The translations under genes were made by a program, and so were the position numbers. From NCBI GenBank assembly GCA_911728455.2, contig OU452234.1, positions 12,362,031 to 12,426,030 on the forward strand: a DNA stretch of 64,000 bases, given 5' to 3'. This DNA is from Marthasterias glacialis. Taxonomy: Eukaryota > Echinodermata > Asteroidea > Forcipulatida > Asteriidae. This document shows positions 48,588 to 61,716 of the stretch, piece after piece. The notes beneath the pieces were generated by a model, which saw only the letters and a program-made list of their open reading frames with translations, was not told the DNA's origin and ran no database searches. The first letter of the stretch is position 1. Each line of letters begins with the position of its first letter.

Positions 48588-50142
48588 TCAAAATGGCCGA
48601 AAAAGCTCGCTAGCTCCCGAAATACTGCAAGTTGGGAGCTCTAGTTTGTTGGACACGTCTCGGAAGAGCCGCCCGCATCCACTGATTCCATGAAAAGCAC
48701 TTTCAAAGTTGGGTCCAAAATTAAAATTTCTCACAGGGAGCTCCCTGTGAGCACCGGCACTTTTGATCAAAATTTTTTATGCGATTTTATGATAGAAAAT
48801 GATAGAGTAGACATCACTGAAGAGGGTTTGTGTGCGGGGAAGGGGTCAATTCGCAATATTTGGGCAAGTGGCAAAATTTGGGTCAATTCTGACGTCATCA
48901 AAATGGCCGAAAAAGCTCGCTAGCTCCCGAAATACTGCAAGTTGGGAGCTCTAGTTTGTTGGACACGTCTCGGAAGAGCCGCCCGCATCCACTGATTCCA
49001 TGAAAAGCACTTTTCAAGTTGGGTCCAAAATTAAAATTTCTCACAGGGAGCTCCCTGTGAGCACCGGCACTTTTGATCAAATTTTTTTTATGCGATTTTA
49101 TGAAAGAAAATGATAGAGTAGACATCACTGAAGAGGGTTTGTGTGCGGGGAAGGGGTCAATTCGCAATATTTGGGCAAGTGGCAAAATTTGGGTCAATTC
49201 TGACGTCATCAAAATGGCCGAAAAAGCTCGCTAGCTCCCGAAATACTGCAAGTTGGGAGCTCTAGTTTGTTGGACACGTCTCGGAAGAGCCGCCCGCATC
49301 CACTGATTCCATGAAAAGCACTTTTCAAGTTGGGTCCAAAATTAAAATTTCTCACAGGGAGCTCTCTGTGAGCACCGGCACTTTTGATCAAAATTTTTTT
49401 TATGCGATTTTATGATAGAAAATGATAGAGTAGACATCACTGAAGAGGGTTTGTGTTCGGGGAAGGGGTCAATTCGCAATATTTGGGCAAGTGGCAAAAT
49501 TTGGGTCAATTCTGACGTCATCAAAATGGCCGAAAAAGCTCGCTAGCTCCCGAAATACTGCAAGTTGGGAGCTCTAGTTTGTTGGACACGTCTCGGAAGA
49601 GCCGCCCGCATCCACTGATTCCATGAAAAGCACTTTTCAAGTTGGGTCCAAAATTAAAATTTCTCACAGGGAGCTCCCTGTGAGCACCGGCACTTTTGAT
49701 CAAAATTTTTTTATGCAATTTTATGATAGAAAATGATAGAGTAGACATCACTGAAGAGGGTTTGTGTGCGGGGAAGGGGTCAATTCGCAATATTTGGGCA
49801 AGTGGCAAAATTTGGGTCAATTCTGACGTCATCAAAATGGCCGAAAAAGCTCGCTAGCTCCCGAAATACTGCAAGTTGGGAGCTCTAGTTTGTTGGACAC
49901 GTCTCGGAAGAGCCGCCCGCATCCACTGATTCCATGAAAAGCACTTTCAAAGTTGGGTCCAAAATTAAAATTTCTCACAGGGAGCTCCCTGTGAGCACCG
50001 GCACTTTTGATCAAAATTTTTTTATGCGATTTTATGATAGAAAATGATAGAGTAGACATCACTGAAGAGGGTTTGTGTGCGGGGAAGGGGTCAATTCGCA
50101 ATGTTTGGGCAAGTGGCAAAATTTGGGTCAATTCTGACGTCA
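48588..50142. repeat. Five-unit higher-order block, copy A
   Basis: The units in order carry: CTTTCAAAG with a 310-base length; GATCAAATTTT; GAGCTCTCTG with an extra T and GTGTTCGG; ATGCAATTTT; and CTTTCAAAG with CAATGTTTGG. The same order recurs at 51695-53249. Confidence 0.75.
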
Positions 50143-51384
50143 TCAAAATGGCCGAAAAAGCTCGCTAGCTCCCGAAATACTGCAAGTTGGGAGCTCTAGT
50201 TTGTTGGACACGTCTCGGAAGAGCCGCCCGCATCCACTGATTCCATGAAAAGCACTTTTCAAGTTGGGTCCAAAATTAAAATTTCTCACAGGGAGCTCCC
50301 TGTGAGCACCGGCACTTTTGATCAAATTTTTTATATGCGATTTTATGATAGAAAATGATAGAGTAGACATCACTGAAGAGGGTTTGTGTGCGGGGAAGGG
50401 GTCAATTCGCAATATTTGGGCAAGTGGCAAAATTTGGGTCAATTCTGACGTCATCAAAATGGCCGAAAAAGCTCGCTAGCTCCCGAAATACTGCAAGTTG
50501 GGAGCTCTAGTTTGTTGGACACGTCTCGGAAGAGCCGCCCGCATCCACTGATTCCATGAAAAGCACTTTCAAAGTTGGGTCCAAAATTAAAATTTCTCAC
50601 AGGGAGCTCCCTGTGAGCACCGGCACTTTTGATCAAATTTTTTTATGCGATTTTATGATAGAAAATGATAGAGTAGACATCACTGAAGAGGGTTTGTGTG
50701 CGGGGAAGGGGTCAATTCGCAATATTTGGGCAAGTGGCAAAATTTGGGTCAATTCTGACGTCATCAAAATGGCCGAAAAAGCTCGCTAGCTCCCGAAATA
50801 CTGCAAGTTGGGAGCTCTAGTTTGTTGGACACGTCTCGGAAGAGCCGCCCGCATCCACTGATTCCATGAAAAGCACTTTTCAAGTTGGGTCCAAAATTAA
50901 AATTTCTCACAGGGAGCTCCCTGTGAGCACCGGCACTTTTGATCAAATTTTTTATATGCGATTTTATGATAGAAAATGATAGAGTAGACATCACTGAAGA
51001 GGGTTTGTGTGCGGGGAAGGGGTCAATTCGCAATATTTGGGCAAGTGGCAAAATTTGGGTCAATTCTGACGTCATCAAAATGGCCGAAAAAGCTCGCTAG
51101 CTCCCGAAATACTGCAAGTTGGGAGCTCTAGTTTGTTGGACACGTCTCGGAAGAGCCGCCCGCATCCACTGATTCCATGAAAAGCACTTTCAAAGTTGGG
51201 TCCAAAATTAAAATTTCTCACAGGGAGCTCCCTGTGAGCACCGGCACTTTTGATCAAATTTTTTTATGCGATTTTATGATAGAAAATGATAGAGTAGACA
51301 TCACTGAAGAGGGTTTGTGTGCGGGGAAGGGGTCAATTCGCAATATTTGGGCAAGTGGCAAAATTTGGGTCAATTCTGACGTCA
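50143..51384. repeat. Two-unit block duplicated in tandem
   Basis: 50143-50763 and 50764-51384 share the same pair: a unit with TTTTTTATATGCG followed by a 310-base unit with CTTTCAAAG. The period is 621 bases. Confidence 0.75.
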
Positions 51385-51694
51385 TCAAAATGGCCGAAAA
51401 AGCTCGCTAGCTCCCGAAATACTGCAAGTTGGGAGCTCTAGTTTGTTGGACACGTCTCGGAAGAGCCGCCCGCATCCACTGATTCCATGAAAAGCACTTT
51501 TCAAGTTGGGTCCAAAATTAAAATTTCTCACAGGGAGCTCCCTGTGAGCACCGGCACTTTTGATCAAATTTTTTTATGCGATTTTATGATAGAAAATGAT
51601 AGAGTAGACATCACTGAAGAGGGTTTGTGTGCGGGGAAGGGGTCAATTCGCAATATTTGGGCAAGTGGCAAAATTTGGGTCAATTCTGACGTCA

Positions 51695-53249
51695 TCAAAA
51701 TGGCCGAAAAAGCTCGCTAGCTCCCGAAATACTGCAAGTTGGGAGCTCTAGTTTGTTGGACACGTCTCGGAAGAGCCGCCCGCATCCACTGATTCCATGA
51801 AAAGCACTTTCAAAGTTGGGTCCAAAATTAAAATTTCTCACAGGGAGCTCCCTGTGAGCACCGGCACTTTTGATCAAAATTTTTTATGCGATTTTATGAT
51901 AGAAAATGATAGAGTAGACATCACTGAAGAGGGTTTGTGTGCGGGGAAGGGGTCAATTCGCAATATTTGGGCAAGTGGCAAAATTTGGGTCAATTCTGAC
52001 GTCATCAAAATGGCCGAAAAAGCTCGCTAGCTCCCGAAATACTGCAAGTTGGGAGCTCTAGTTTGTTGGACACGTCTCGGAAGAGCCGCCCGCATCCACT
52101 GATTCCATGAAAAGCACTTTTCAAGTTGGGTCCAAAATTAAAATTTCTCACAGGGAGCTCCCTGTGAGCACCGGCACTTTTGATCAAATTTTTTTTATGC
52201 GATTTTATGATAGAAAATGATAGAGTAGACATCACTGAAGAGGGTTTGTGTGCGGGGAAGGGGTCAATTCGCAATATTTGGGCAAGTGGCAAAATTTGGG
52301 TCAATTCTGACGTCATCAAAATGGCCGAAAAAGCTCGCTAGCTCCCGAAATACTGCAAGTTGGGAGCTCTAGTTTGTTGGACACGTCTCGGAAGAGCCGC
52401 CCGCATCCACTGATTCCATGAAAAGCACTTTTCAAGTTGGGTCCAAAATTAAAATTTCTCACAGGGAGCTCTCTGTGAGCACCGGCACTTTTGATCAAAA
52501 TTTTTTTTATGCGATTTTATGATAGAAAATGATAGAGTAGACATCACTGAAGAGGGTTTGTGTTCGGGGAAGGGGTCAATTCGCAATATTTGGGCAAGTG
52601 GCAAAATTTGGGTCAATTCTGACGTCATCAAAATGGCCGAAAAAGCTCGCTAGCTCCCGAAATACTGCAAGTTGGGAGCTCTAGTTTGTTGGACACGTCT
52701 CGGAAGAGCCGCCCGCATCCACTGATTCCATGAAAAGCACTTTTCAAGTTGGGTCCAAAATTAAAATTTCTCACAGGGAGCTCCCTGTGAGCACCGGCAC
52801 TTTTGATCAAAATTTTTTTATGCAATTTTATGATAGAAAATGATAGAGTAGACATCACTGAAGAGGGTTTGTGTGCGGGGAAGGGGTCAATTCGCAATAT
52901 TTGGGCAAGTGGCAAAATTTGGGTCAATTCTGACGTCATCAAAATGGCCGAAAAAGCTCGCTAGCTCCCGAAATACTGCAAGTTGGGAGCTCTAGTTTGT
53001 TGGACACGTCTCGGAAGAGCCGCCCGCATCCACTGATTCCATGAAAAGCACTTTCAAAGTTGGGTCCAAAATTAAAATTTCTCACAGGGAGCTCCCTGTG
53101 AGCACCGGCACTTTTGATCAAAATTTTTTTATGCGATTTTATGATAGAAAATGATAGAGTAGACATCACTGAAGAGGGTTTGTGTGCGGGGAAGGGGTCA
53201 ATTCGCAATGTTTGGGCAAGTGGCAAAATTTGGGTCAATTCTGACGTCA
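51695..53249. repeat. Five-unit higher-order block, copy B
   Basis: Repeats the five-unit series of 48588-50142 with a shift of 3107 bases, equal to ten units less three bases. The next unit (53250-53560) keeps CAATGTTTGG but has the ordinary CTTTTCAAG. Confidence 0.75.
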
Positions 53250-55737
53250 TCAAAATGGCCGAAACAGCTCGCTAGCTCCCGAAATACTGCAAGTTGGGAG
53301 CTCTAGTTTGTTGGACACGTCTCGGAAGAGCCGCCCGCATCCACTGATTCCATGAAAAGCACTTTTCAAGTTGGGTCCAAAATTAAAATTTCTCACAGGG
53401 AGCTCCCTGTGAGCACCGGCACTTTTGATCAAAATTTTTTTATGCGATTTTATGATAGAAAATGATAGAGTAGACATCACTGAAGAGGGTTTGTGTGCGG
53501 GGAAGGGGTCAATTCGCAATGTTTGGGCAAGTGGCAAAATTTGGGTCAATTCTGACGTCATCAAAATGGCCGAAAAAGCTCGCTAGCTCCCGAAATACTG
53601 CAAGTTGGGAGCTCTAGTTTGTTGGACACGTCTCGGAAGAGCCGCCCGCATCCACTGATTCCATGAAAAGCACTTTTCAAGTTGGGTCCAAAATTAAAAT
53701 TTCTCACAGGGAGCTCCCTGTGAGCACCGGCACTTTTGATCAAATTTTTTTTATGCGATTTTATGATAGAAAATGATAGAGTAGACATCACTGAAGAGGG
53801 TTTGTGTGCGGGGAAGGGGTCAATTCGCAATATTTGGGCAAGTGGCAAAATTTGGGTCAATTCTGACGTCATCAAAATGGCCGAAAAAGCTCGCTAGCTC
53901 CCGAAATACTGCAAGTTGGGAGCTCTAGTTTGTTGGACACGTCTCGGAAGAGCCGCCCGCATCCACTGATTCCATGAAAAGCACTTTTCAAGTTGGGTCC
54001 AAAATTAAAATTTCTCACAGGGAGCTCTCTGTGAGCACCGGCACTTTTGATCAAAATTTTTTTATGCGATTTTATGATAGAAAATGATAGAGTAGACATC
54101 ACTGAAGAGGGTTTGTGTGCGGGGAAGGGGTCAATTCGCAATATTTGGGCAAGTGGCAAAATTTGGGTCAATTCTGACGTCATCAAAATGGCCGAAAAAG
54201 CTCGCTAGCTCCCGAAATACTGCAAGTTGGGAGCTCTAGTTTGTTGGACACGTCTCGGAAGAGCCGCCCGCATCCACTGATTCCATGAAAAGCACTTTTC
54301 AAGTTGGGTCCAAAATTAAAATTTCTCACAGGGAGCTCCCTGTGAGCACCGGCACTTTTGATCCAAATTTTTTTATGCGATTTTATGATAGAAAATGATA
54401 GAGTAGACATCACTGAAGAGGGTTTGTGTGCGGGGAAGGGGTCAATTCGCAATATTTGGGCAAGTGGCAAAATTTGGGTCAATTCTGACGTCATCAAAAT
54501 GGCCGAAAAAGCTCGCTAGCTCCCGAAATACTGCAAGTTGGGAGCTCTAGTTTGTTGGACACGTCTCGGAAGAGCCGCCCGCATCCACTGATTCCATGAA
54601 AAGCACTTTTCAAGTTGGGTCCAAAATTAAAATTTCTCACAGGGAGCTCCCTGTGAGCACCGGCACTTTTGATCCAAATTTTTTTATGCGATTTTATGAT
54701 AGAAAATGATAGAGTAGACATCACTGAAGAGGGTTTGTGTGCGGGGAAGGGGTCAATTCGCAATATTTGGGCAAGTGGCAAAATTTGGGTCAATTCTGAC
54801 GTCATCAAGATGGCCGAAAAAGCTCGCTAGCTCCCGAAATACTGCAAGTTGGGAGCTCTAGTTTGTTGGACACGTCTCGGAAGAGCCGCCCGCATCCACT
54901 GATTCCATGAAAAGCACTTTTCAAGTTGGGTCCAAAATTAAAATTTCTCACAGGGAGCTCCCTGTGAGCACCGGCACTTTTGATCAAAAATTTTTTATGC
55001 GATTTTATGATAGAAAATGTTAGAGTAGACATCACTGAAGAGGGTTTGTGTGCGGGGAAGGGGTCAATTCGCAATATTTGGGCAAGTGGCAAAATTTGGG
55101 TCAATTCTGACGTCATCAAAATGGCCGAAAAAGCTCGCTAGCTCCCGAAATACTGCAAGTTGGGAGCTCTAGTTTGTTGGACACGTCTCGGAAGAGCCGC
55201 CCGCATCCACTGATTCCATGAAAAGCACTTTTCAAGTTGGGTCCAAAATTAAAATTTCTCACAGGGAGCTCCCTGTGAGCACCGGCACTTTTGATCAAAA
55301 TTTTTTTATGCGATTTTATGATAGAAAATGATAGAGTAGACATCACTGAAGAGGGTTTGTGTGCGGGGAAGGGGTCAATTCGCAATATTTGGGCAAGTGG
55401 CAAAATTTGGGTCAATTCTGACGTCATCAAGATGGCCGAAAAAGCTCGCTAGCTCCCGAAATACTGCAAGTTGGGAGCTCTAGTTTGTTGGACACGTCTC
55501 GGAAGAGCCGCCCGCATCCACTGATTCCATGAAAAGCACTTTTCAAGTTGGGTCCAAAATTAAAATTTCTCACAGGGAGCTCCCTGTGAGCACCGGCACT
55601 TTTGATCCAAATTTTTTTATGCGATTTTATGATAGAAAATGATAGAGTAGACATCACTGAAGAGGGTTTGTGTGCGGGGAAGGGGTCAATTCGCAATATT
55701 TGGGCAAGTGGCAAAATTTGGGTCAATTCTGACGTCA

Positions 55738-56670
55738 TCAAAATGGCCGAAAAAGCTCGCTAGCTCCCGAAATACTGCAAGTTGGGAGCTCTAGTTTGTT
55801 GGACACGTCTCTGAAGAGCCGCCCGCATCCACTGATTCCATGAAAAGCACTTTTCAAGTTGGGTCCAAAATTAAAATTTCTCACAGGGAGCTCCCTGTGA
55901 GCACCGGCACTTTTGATCAAAATTTTTATATGCGATTTTATGATAGAAAATGATAGAGTAGACATCACTGAAGAGGGTTTGTGTGCGGGGAAGGGGTCAA
56001 TTCGCAATATTTGGGCAAGTGGCAAAATTTGGGTCAATTCTGACGTCATCAAGATGGCCGAAAAAGCTCGCTAGCTCCCGAAATACTGCAAGTTGGGAGC
56101 TCTAGTTTGTTGGACACGTCTCGGAAGAGCCGCCCGCATCCACTGATTCCATGAAAAGCACTTTTCAAGTTGGGTCCAAAATTAAAATTTCTCACAGGGA
56201 GCTCCCTGTGAGCACCGGCACTTTTGATCCAAATTTTTTTATGCGATTTCATGATAGAAAATGATAGAGTAGACATCACTGAAGAGGGTTTGTGTGGGGG
56301 GAAGGGGTCAATTCGCAGTATTTGGGCAAATGGCAAAATTTGGGTCAATTCTGACGTCATCAAGATGGCCGAAAAAGCTCGCTAGCTCCCGAAATACTGC
56401 AAGTTGGGAGCTCTAGTTTGTTGGACACGTCTCGGAAGAGCCGCCCGCATCCACTGATTCCATGAAAAGCACTTTTCAAGTTGGGTCCAAAATTAAAATT
56501 TCTCACAGGGAGCTCCCTGTGAGCACCGGCACTTTTGATCAAAATTTTTTTATGCGATTTTATGAGAGAAAATGATAGAGTAGACATCACTGAAGAGGGT
56601 TTGTGTGGGGGGAAGGGGTCAATTCGCAGTATTTGGGCAAGTGGCAAAATTTGGGTCAATTCTGACGTCA
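55738..56670. repeat. Three-unit block, copy A
   Basis: Unit markers in order: GTCTCTGAAG with TTTTTATATGCG; GATTTCATGATAG with TGTGGGGGG; then CAGTATTTGGGCAAGTGG. The same series recurs at 57359-58291 at a distance of five units plus the 66-base fold-back. Confidence 0.65.
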
Positions 56671-56943
56671 TCAAGATGGCCGAAAAAGCTCGCTAGCTCC
56701 CGAAATACTGCAAGTTGGGAGCTCTAGTTTGTTGGACACGTCTCGGAAGAGCCGCCCGCATCCACTGATTCCATGAAAAGCACTTTTCAAGTTGGGTCCA
56801 AAATTAAAATTTTTCACAGGGAGCTCCCTGTGAGCACCGGCACTTTTGATCAAAATTTTTTTATGCGATTTTATGATAGAAAATGATAGAGTAGACATCA
56901 CTGAAGAGGGTTTGTGTGCAGGGAAGGGGTCAATTCGCAATAT

Positions 56944-57090
56944 TTGCAGTATTTCGGGAGCTAGCGAGCTTTTTCGGCCATCTTGATGACGTCAGAATTG
57001 ACCCAATATTTGGGCAAGTGGCAAAATTTGGGTCAATTCTGACGTCATCAAGATGGCCGAAAAAGCTCGCTAGCTCCCGAAATACTGCAA
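56944..57090. repeat. 63-bp fold-back (inverted copy of a monomer segment)
   Basis: The left arm 56944-57006 is the exact reverse complement of the right arm 57028-57090, with a 21-base loop. The left arm is the only minus-oriented piece of satellite seen in the window and covers the CRE, the YY1-like site and the GCTCGCTAGCTCCC segment. The unit is 377 bases long, 66 more than normal. The word CAATATTT lies on both sides of the inverted piece. Confidence 0.9.
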
Positions 57091-57358
57091 GTTGGGAGCT
57101 CTAGTTTGTTGGACACGTCTCGGAAGAGCCGCCCGCATCCACTGATTCCATGAAAAGCACTTTTCAAGTTGGGTCCAAAATTAAAATTTCTCACAGGGAG
57201 CTCCCTGTGAGCACCGGCACTTTTGATCAAAATTTTTTTATGCGATTTTATGATAGAAAATGATAGAGTAGACATCACTGAAGAGGGTTTGTGTGCGGGG
57301 AAGGGGTCAATTCGCAATATTTGGGCAAGTGGCAAAATTTGGGTCAATTCTGACGTCA

Positions 57359-58291
57359 TCAAAATGGCCGAAAAAGCTCGCTAGCTCCCGAAATACTGCA
57401 AGTTGGGAGCTCTAGTTTGTTGGACACGTCTCTGAAGAGCCGCCCGCATCCACTGATTCCATGAAAAGCACTTTTCAAGTTGGGTCCAAAATTAAAATTT
57501 CTCACAGGGAGCTCCCTGTGAGCACCGGCACTTTTGATCAAAATTTTTATATGCGATTTTATGAAAGAAAATGATAGAGTAGACATCACTGAAGAGGGTT
57601 TGTGTGCGGGGAAGGGGTCAATTCGCAATATTTGGGCAAGTGGCAAAATTTGGGTCAATTCTGACGTCATCAAGATGGCCGAAAAAGCTCGCTAGCTCCC
57701 GAAATACTGCAAGTTGGGAGCTCTAGTTTGTTGGACACGTCTCGGAAGAGCCGCCCGCATCCACTGATTCCATGAAAAGCACTTTTCAAGTTGGGTCCAA
57801 AATTAAAATTTCTCACAGGGAGCTCCCTGTGAGCACCGGCACTTTTGATCCAAATTTTTTTATGCGATTTCATGATAGAAAATGATAGAGTAGACATCAC
57901 TGAAGAGGGTTTGTGTGGGGGGAAGGGGTCAATTCGCAGTATTTGGGCAAATGGCAAAATTTGGGTCAATTCTGACGTCATCAAGATGGCCGAAAAAGCT
58001 CGCTAGCTCCCGAAATACTGCAAGTTGGGAGCTCTAGTTTGTTGGACACGTCTCGGAAGAGCCGCCCGCATCCACTGATTCCATGAAAAGCACTTTTCAA
58101 GTTGGGTCCAAAATTAAAATTTCTCACAGGGAGCTCCCTGTGAGCACCGGCACTTTTGATCAAAATTTTTTTATGCGATTTTATGATAGAAAATGATAGA
58201 GTAGACATCACTGAAGAGGGTTTGTGTGGGGGAAAGGGGTCAATTCGCAGTATTTGGGCAAGTGGCAAAATTTGGGTCAATTCTGACGTCA
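57359..58291. repeat. Three-unit block, copy B
   Basis: Repeats the marker series of 55738-56670. The first unit also has GAAAGAAAATG, and the third has GGGGGAAAGGGG. Confidence 0.65.
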
Positions 58292-59846
58292 TCAAGATGG
58301 CCGAAAAAGCTCGCTAGCTCCCGAAATACTGCAAGTTGGGAGCTCTAGTTTGTTGGACACGTCTCGGAAGAGCCGCCCGCATCCACTGATTCCATGAAAA
58401 GCACTTTTCAAGTTGGGTCCAAAATTAAAATTTCTCACAGGGAGCTCCCTGTGAGCACCGGCACTTTTGATCAAAATTTTTTTATGCGATTTTATGATAG
58501 AAAATGATAGAGTAGACATCACTGAAGAGGGTTTGTGTGGGGGGAAGGGGTCAATTCGCAGTATTTGGGCAAATGGCAAAATTTGGGTCAATTCTGACGT
58601 CATCAAGATGGCCGAAAAAGCTCGCTAGCTCCCGAAATACTGCAAGTTGGGAGCTCTAGTTTGTTGGACACGTCTCGGAAGAGCCGCCCGCATCCACTGA
58701 TTCCATGAAAAGCACTTTTCAAGTTGGGTCCAAAATTAAAATTTCTCACAGGGAGCTCCCTGTGAGCACCGGCACTTTTGATCAAAAATTTTTTATGCGA
58801 TTTTATGATAGAAAATGATAGAGTAGACATCACTGAAGAGGGTTTGTGTGCGGGGAAGGGGTCAATTCGCAATATTTGGGCAAGTGGCAAAATTTGGGTC
58901 AATTCTGACGTCATCAAGATGGCCGAAAAAGCTCGCTAGCTCCCGAAATACTGCAAGTTGGGAGCTCTAGTTTGTTGGACACGTCTCGGAAGAGCCGCCC
59001 GCATCCACTGATTCCATGAAAAGCACTTTTCAAGTTGGGTCCAAAATTAAAATTTCTCACAGGGAGCTCCCTGTGAGCACCGGCACTTTTGATCCAAATT
59101 TTTTTATGCGATTTCATGATAGAAAATGATAGAGTAGACATCACTGAAGAGGGTTTGTGTGGGGGGAAGGGGTCAATTCGCAGTATTTGGGCAAATGGCA
59201 AAATTTGGGTCAATTCTGACGTCATCAAGATGGCCGAAAAAGCTCGCTAGCTCCCGAAATACTGCAAGTTGGGAGCTCTAGTTTGTTGGACACGTCTCGG
59301 AAGAGCCGCCCGCATCCACTGATTCCATGAAAAGCACTTTTCAAGTTGGGTCCAAAATTAAAATTTCTCACAGGGAGCTCCCTGTGAGCACCGGCACTTT
59401 TGATCAAAATTTTTTTATGCGATTTTATGATAGAAAATGATAGAGTAGACATCACTGAAGAGGGTTTGTGTGCGGGGAAGGGGTCAATTCGCAATATTTG
59501 GGCAAGTGGCAAAATTTGGGTCAATTCTGACGTCATCAAGATGGCCGAAAAAGCTCGCTAGCTCCCGAAATACTGCAAGTTGGGAGCTCTAGTTTGTTGG
59601 ACACGTCTCGGAAGAGCCGCCCGCATCCACTGATTCCATGAAAAGCACTTTTCAAGTTGGGTCCAAAATTAAAATTTCTCACAGGGAGCTCCCTGTGAGC
59701 ACCGGCACTTTTGATCAAAATTTTTTTATGCGATTTTATGATAGAAAATGATAGAGTAGACATCACTGAAGAGGGTTTGTGTGGGGGGAAGGGGTCAATT
59801 CGCAGTATTTGGGCAAATGGCAAAATTTGGGTCAATTCTGACGTCA

Positions 59847-61090
59847 ACAAGATGGCCGAAAAAGCTCGCTAGCTCCCGAAATACTGCAAGTTGGGAGCTC
59901 TAGTTTGTTGGACACGTCTCGGAAGAGCCGCCCGCATCCACTGATTCCATGAAAAGCACTTTTCAAGTTGGGTCCAAAATTAAAATTTCTCACAGGGAGC
60001 TCCCTGTGAGCACCGGCACTTTTGATCCAAATATTTTGATGCGATTTTATGATAGAAAATGATAGAGTAGACATCACTGAAGAGGGTTTGTGTGCGGGGA
60101 AGGGGTCAATTCGCAATATTTGGGCAAATGGCAAAATTTGGGTCAATTCTGACGTCATCAAGATGGCCGAAAAAGCTCGCTAGCTCCCGAAATACTGCAA
60201 GTTGGGAGCTCTAGTTTGTTGGACACGTCTCGGAAGAGCCGCCCGCATCCACTGATTACATGAAAAGCACTTTTCAAGTTGGGTCCAAAATTAAAATTTC
60301 TCAAAGGGAGCTCCCTGTGAGCACCGGCACTTTTGATCAAAATTTTTTTATGCGATTTTATGATAGAAAATGATAGAGTAGACATCACTGAAGAGGGTTT
60401 GTGTGGGGGGAAGGGGTCAATTCGCAGTATTTGGGCAAATGGCAAAATTTGGGTCAATTCTGACGTCATCAAGATGGCCGAAAAAGCTCGCTAGCTCCCG
60501 AAATACTGCAAGTTGGGAGCTCTAGTTTGTTGGACACGTCTCGGAAGAGCCGCCCGCATCCACTGATTCCATGAAAAGCACTTTTCAAGTTGGGTCCAAA
60601 ATTAAAATTTCTCACAGGGAGCTCCCTGTGAGCACCGGCACTTTTGATCAAAATTTTTTTATGCGATTTTATGATAGAAAATGATAGAGTAGACATCACT
60701 GAAGAGGGTTTGTGTGGGGGAAAGGGGTCAATTCGCAGTATTTGGGCAAGTGGCAAAATTTGGGTCAATTCTGACGTCATCAAGATGGCCGAAAAAGCTC
60801 GCTAGCTCCCGAAATACTGCAAGTTGGGAGCTCTAGTTTGTTGGACACGTCTCGGAAGAGCCGCCCGCATCCACTGATTCCATGAAAAGCACTTTTCAAG
60901 TTGGGTCCAAAATTAAAATTTCTCACAGGGAGCTCCCTGTGAGCACCGGCACTTTTGATCAAAATTTTTTTATGCGATTTTATGAGAGAAAATGATAGAG
61001 TAGACATCACTGAAGAGGGTTTGTGTGGGGGGAAGGGGTCAATTCGCAGTATTTGGGCAAATGGCAAAATTTGGGTCAATTCTGACGTCA
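59847..61090. repeat. Four-unit block, copy A
   Basis: Unit markers in order: ATATTTTGATG with CAATATTTGGGCAAATGG; ATTACATG with TGTGGGGGG; GGGGGAAAGGGG; and GAGAGAAAATG. The series recurs at 61717-62960. Confidence 0.65.
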
Positions 61091-61716
61091 TCAAGATGGC
61101 CGAAAAAGCTCGCTAGCTCCCGAAATACTGCAAGTTGGGAGCTCTAGTTTGTTGGACACGTCTCGGAAGAGCCGCCCGCATCCACTGATTCCATGAAAAG
61201 CACTTTTCAAGTTGGGTCCAAAATTAAAATTTCTCACAGGGAGCTCCCTGTGAGCACCGGCACTTTTGATCCAAATTTTTTTATGCGATTTTATGATAGA
61301 AAATGATAGAGTAGACATCACTGAAGAGGGTTTGTGTGGGGGGGAGGGGTCAATTCGCAGTATTTGGGCAAATGGCAAAATTTGGGTCAATTCTGACGTC
61401 ATCAAGATGGCCGAAAAAGCTTGCTAGCTCCCGAAATACTGCAAGTTGGGAGCTCTAGTTTGTTTGTTGGACACGTCTCGGAAGAGCCGCCCGCATCCAC
61501 TGATTCCATGAAAAGCACTTTTCAAGTTGGGTCCAAAATTAAAATTTCTCACAGGGAGCTCCCTGTGAGCACCGGCACTTTTGATCAAAATTTTTTTATG
61601 CGATTTTATGATAGAAAATGATAGAGTAGACATCACTGAAGAGGGTTTGTGTGGGGGGAAGGGGTCAATTCGCAGTATTTGGGCAAATGGCAAAATTTGG
61701 GTCAATTCTGACGTCA

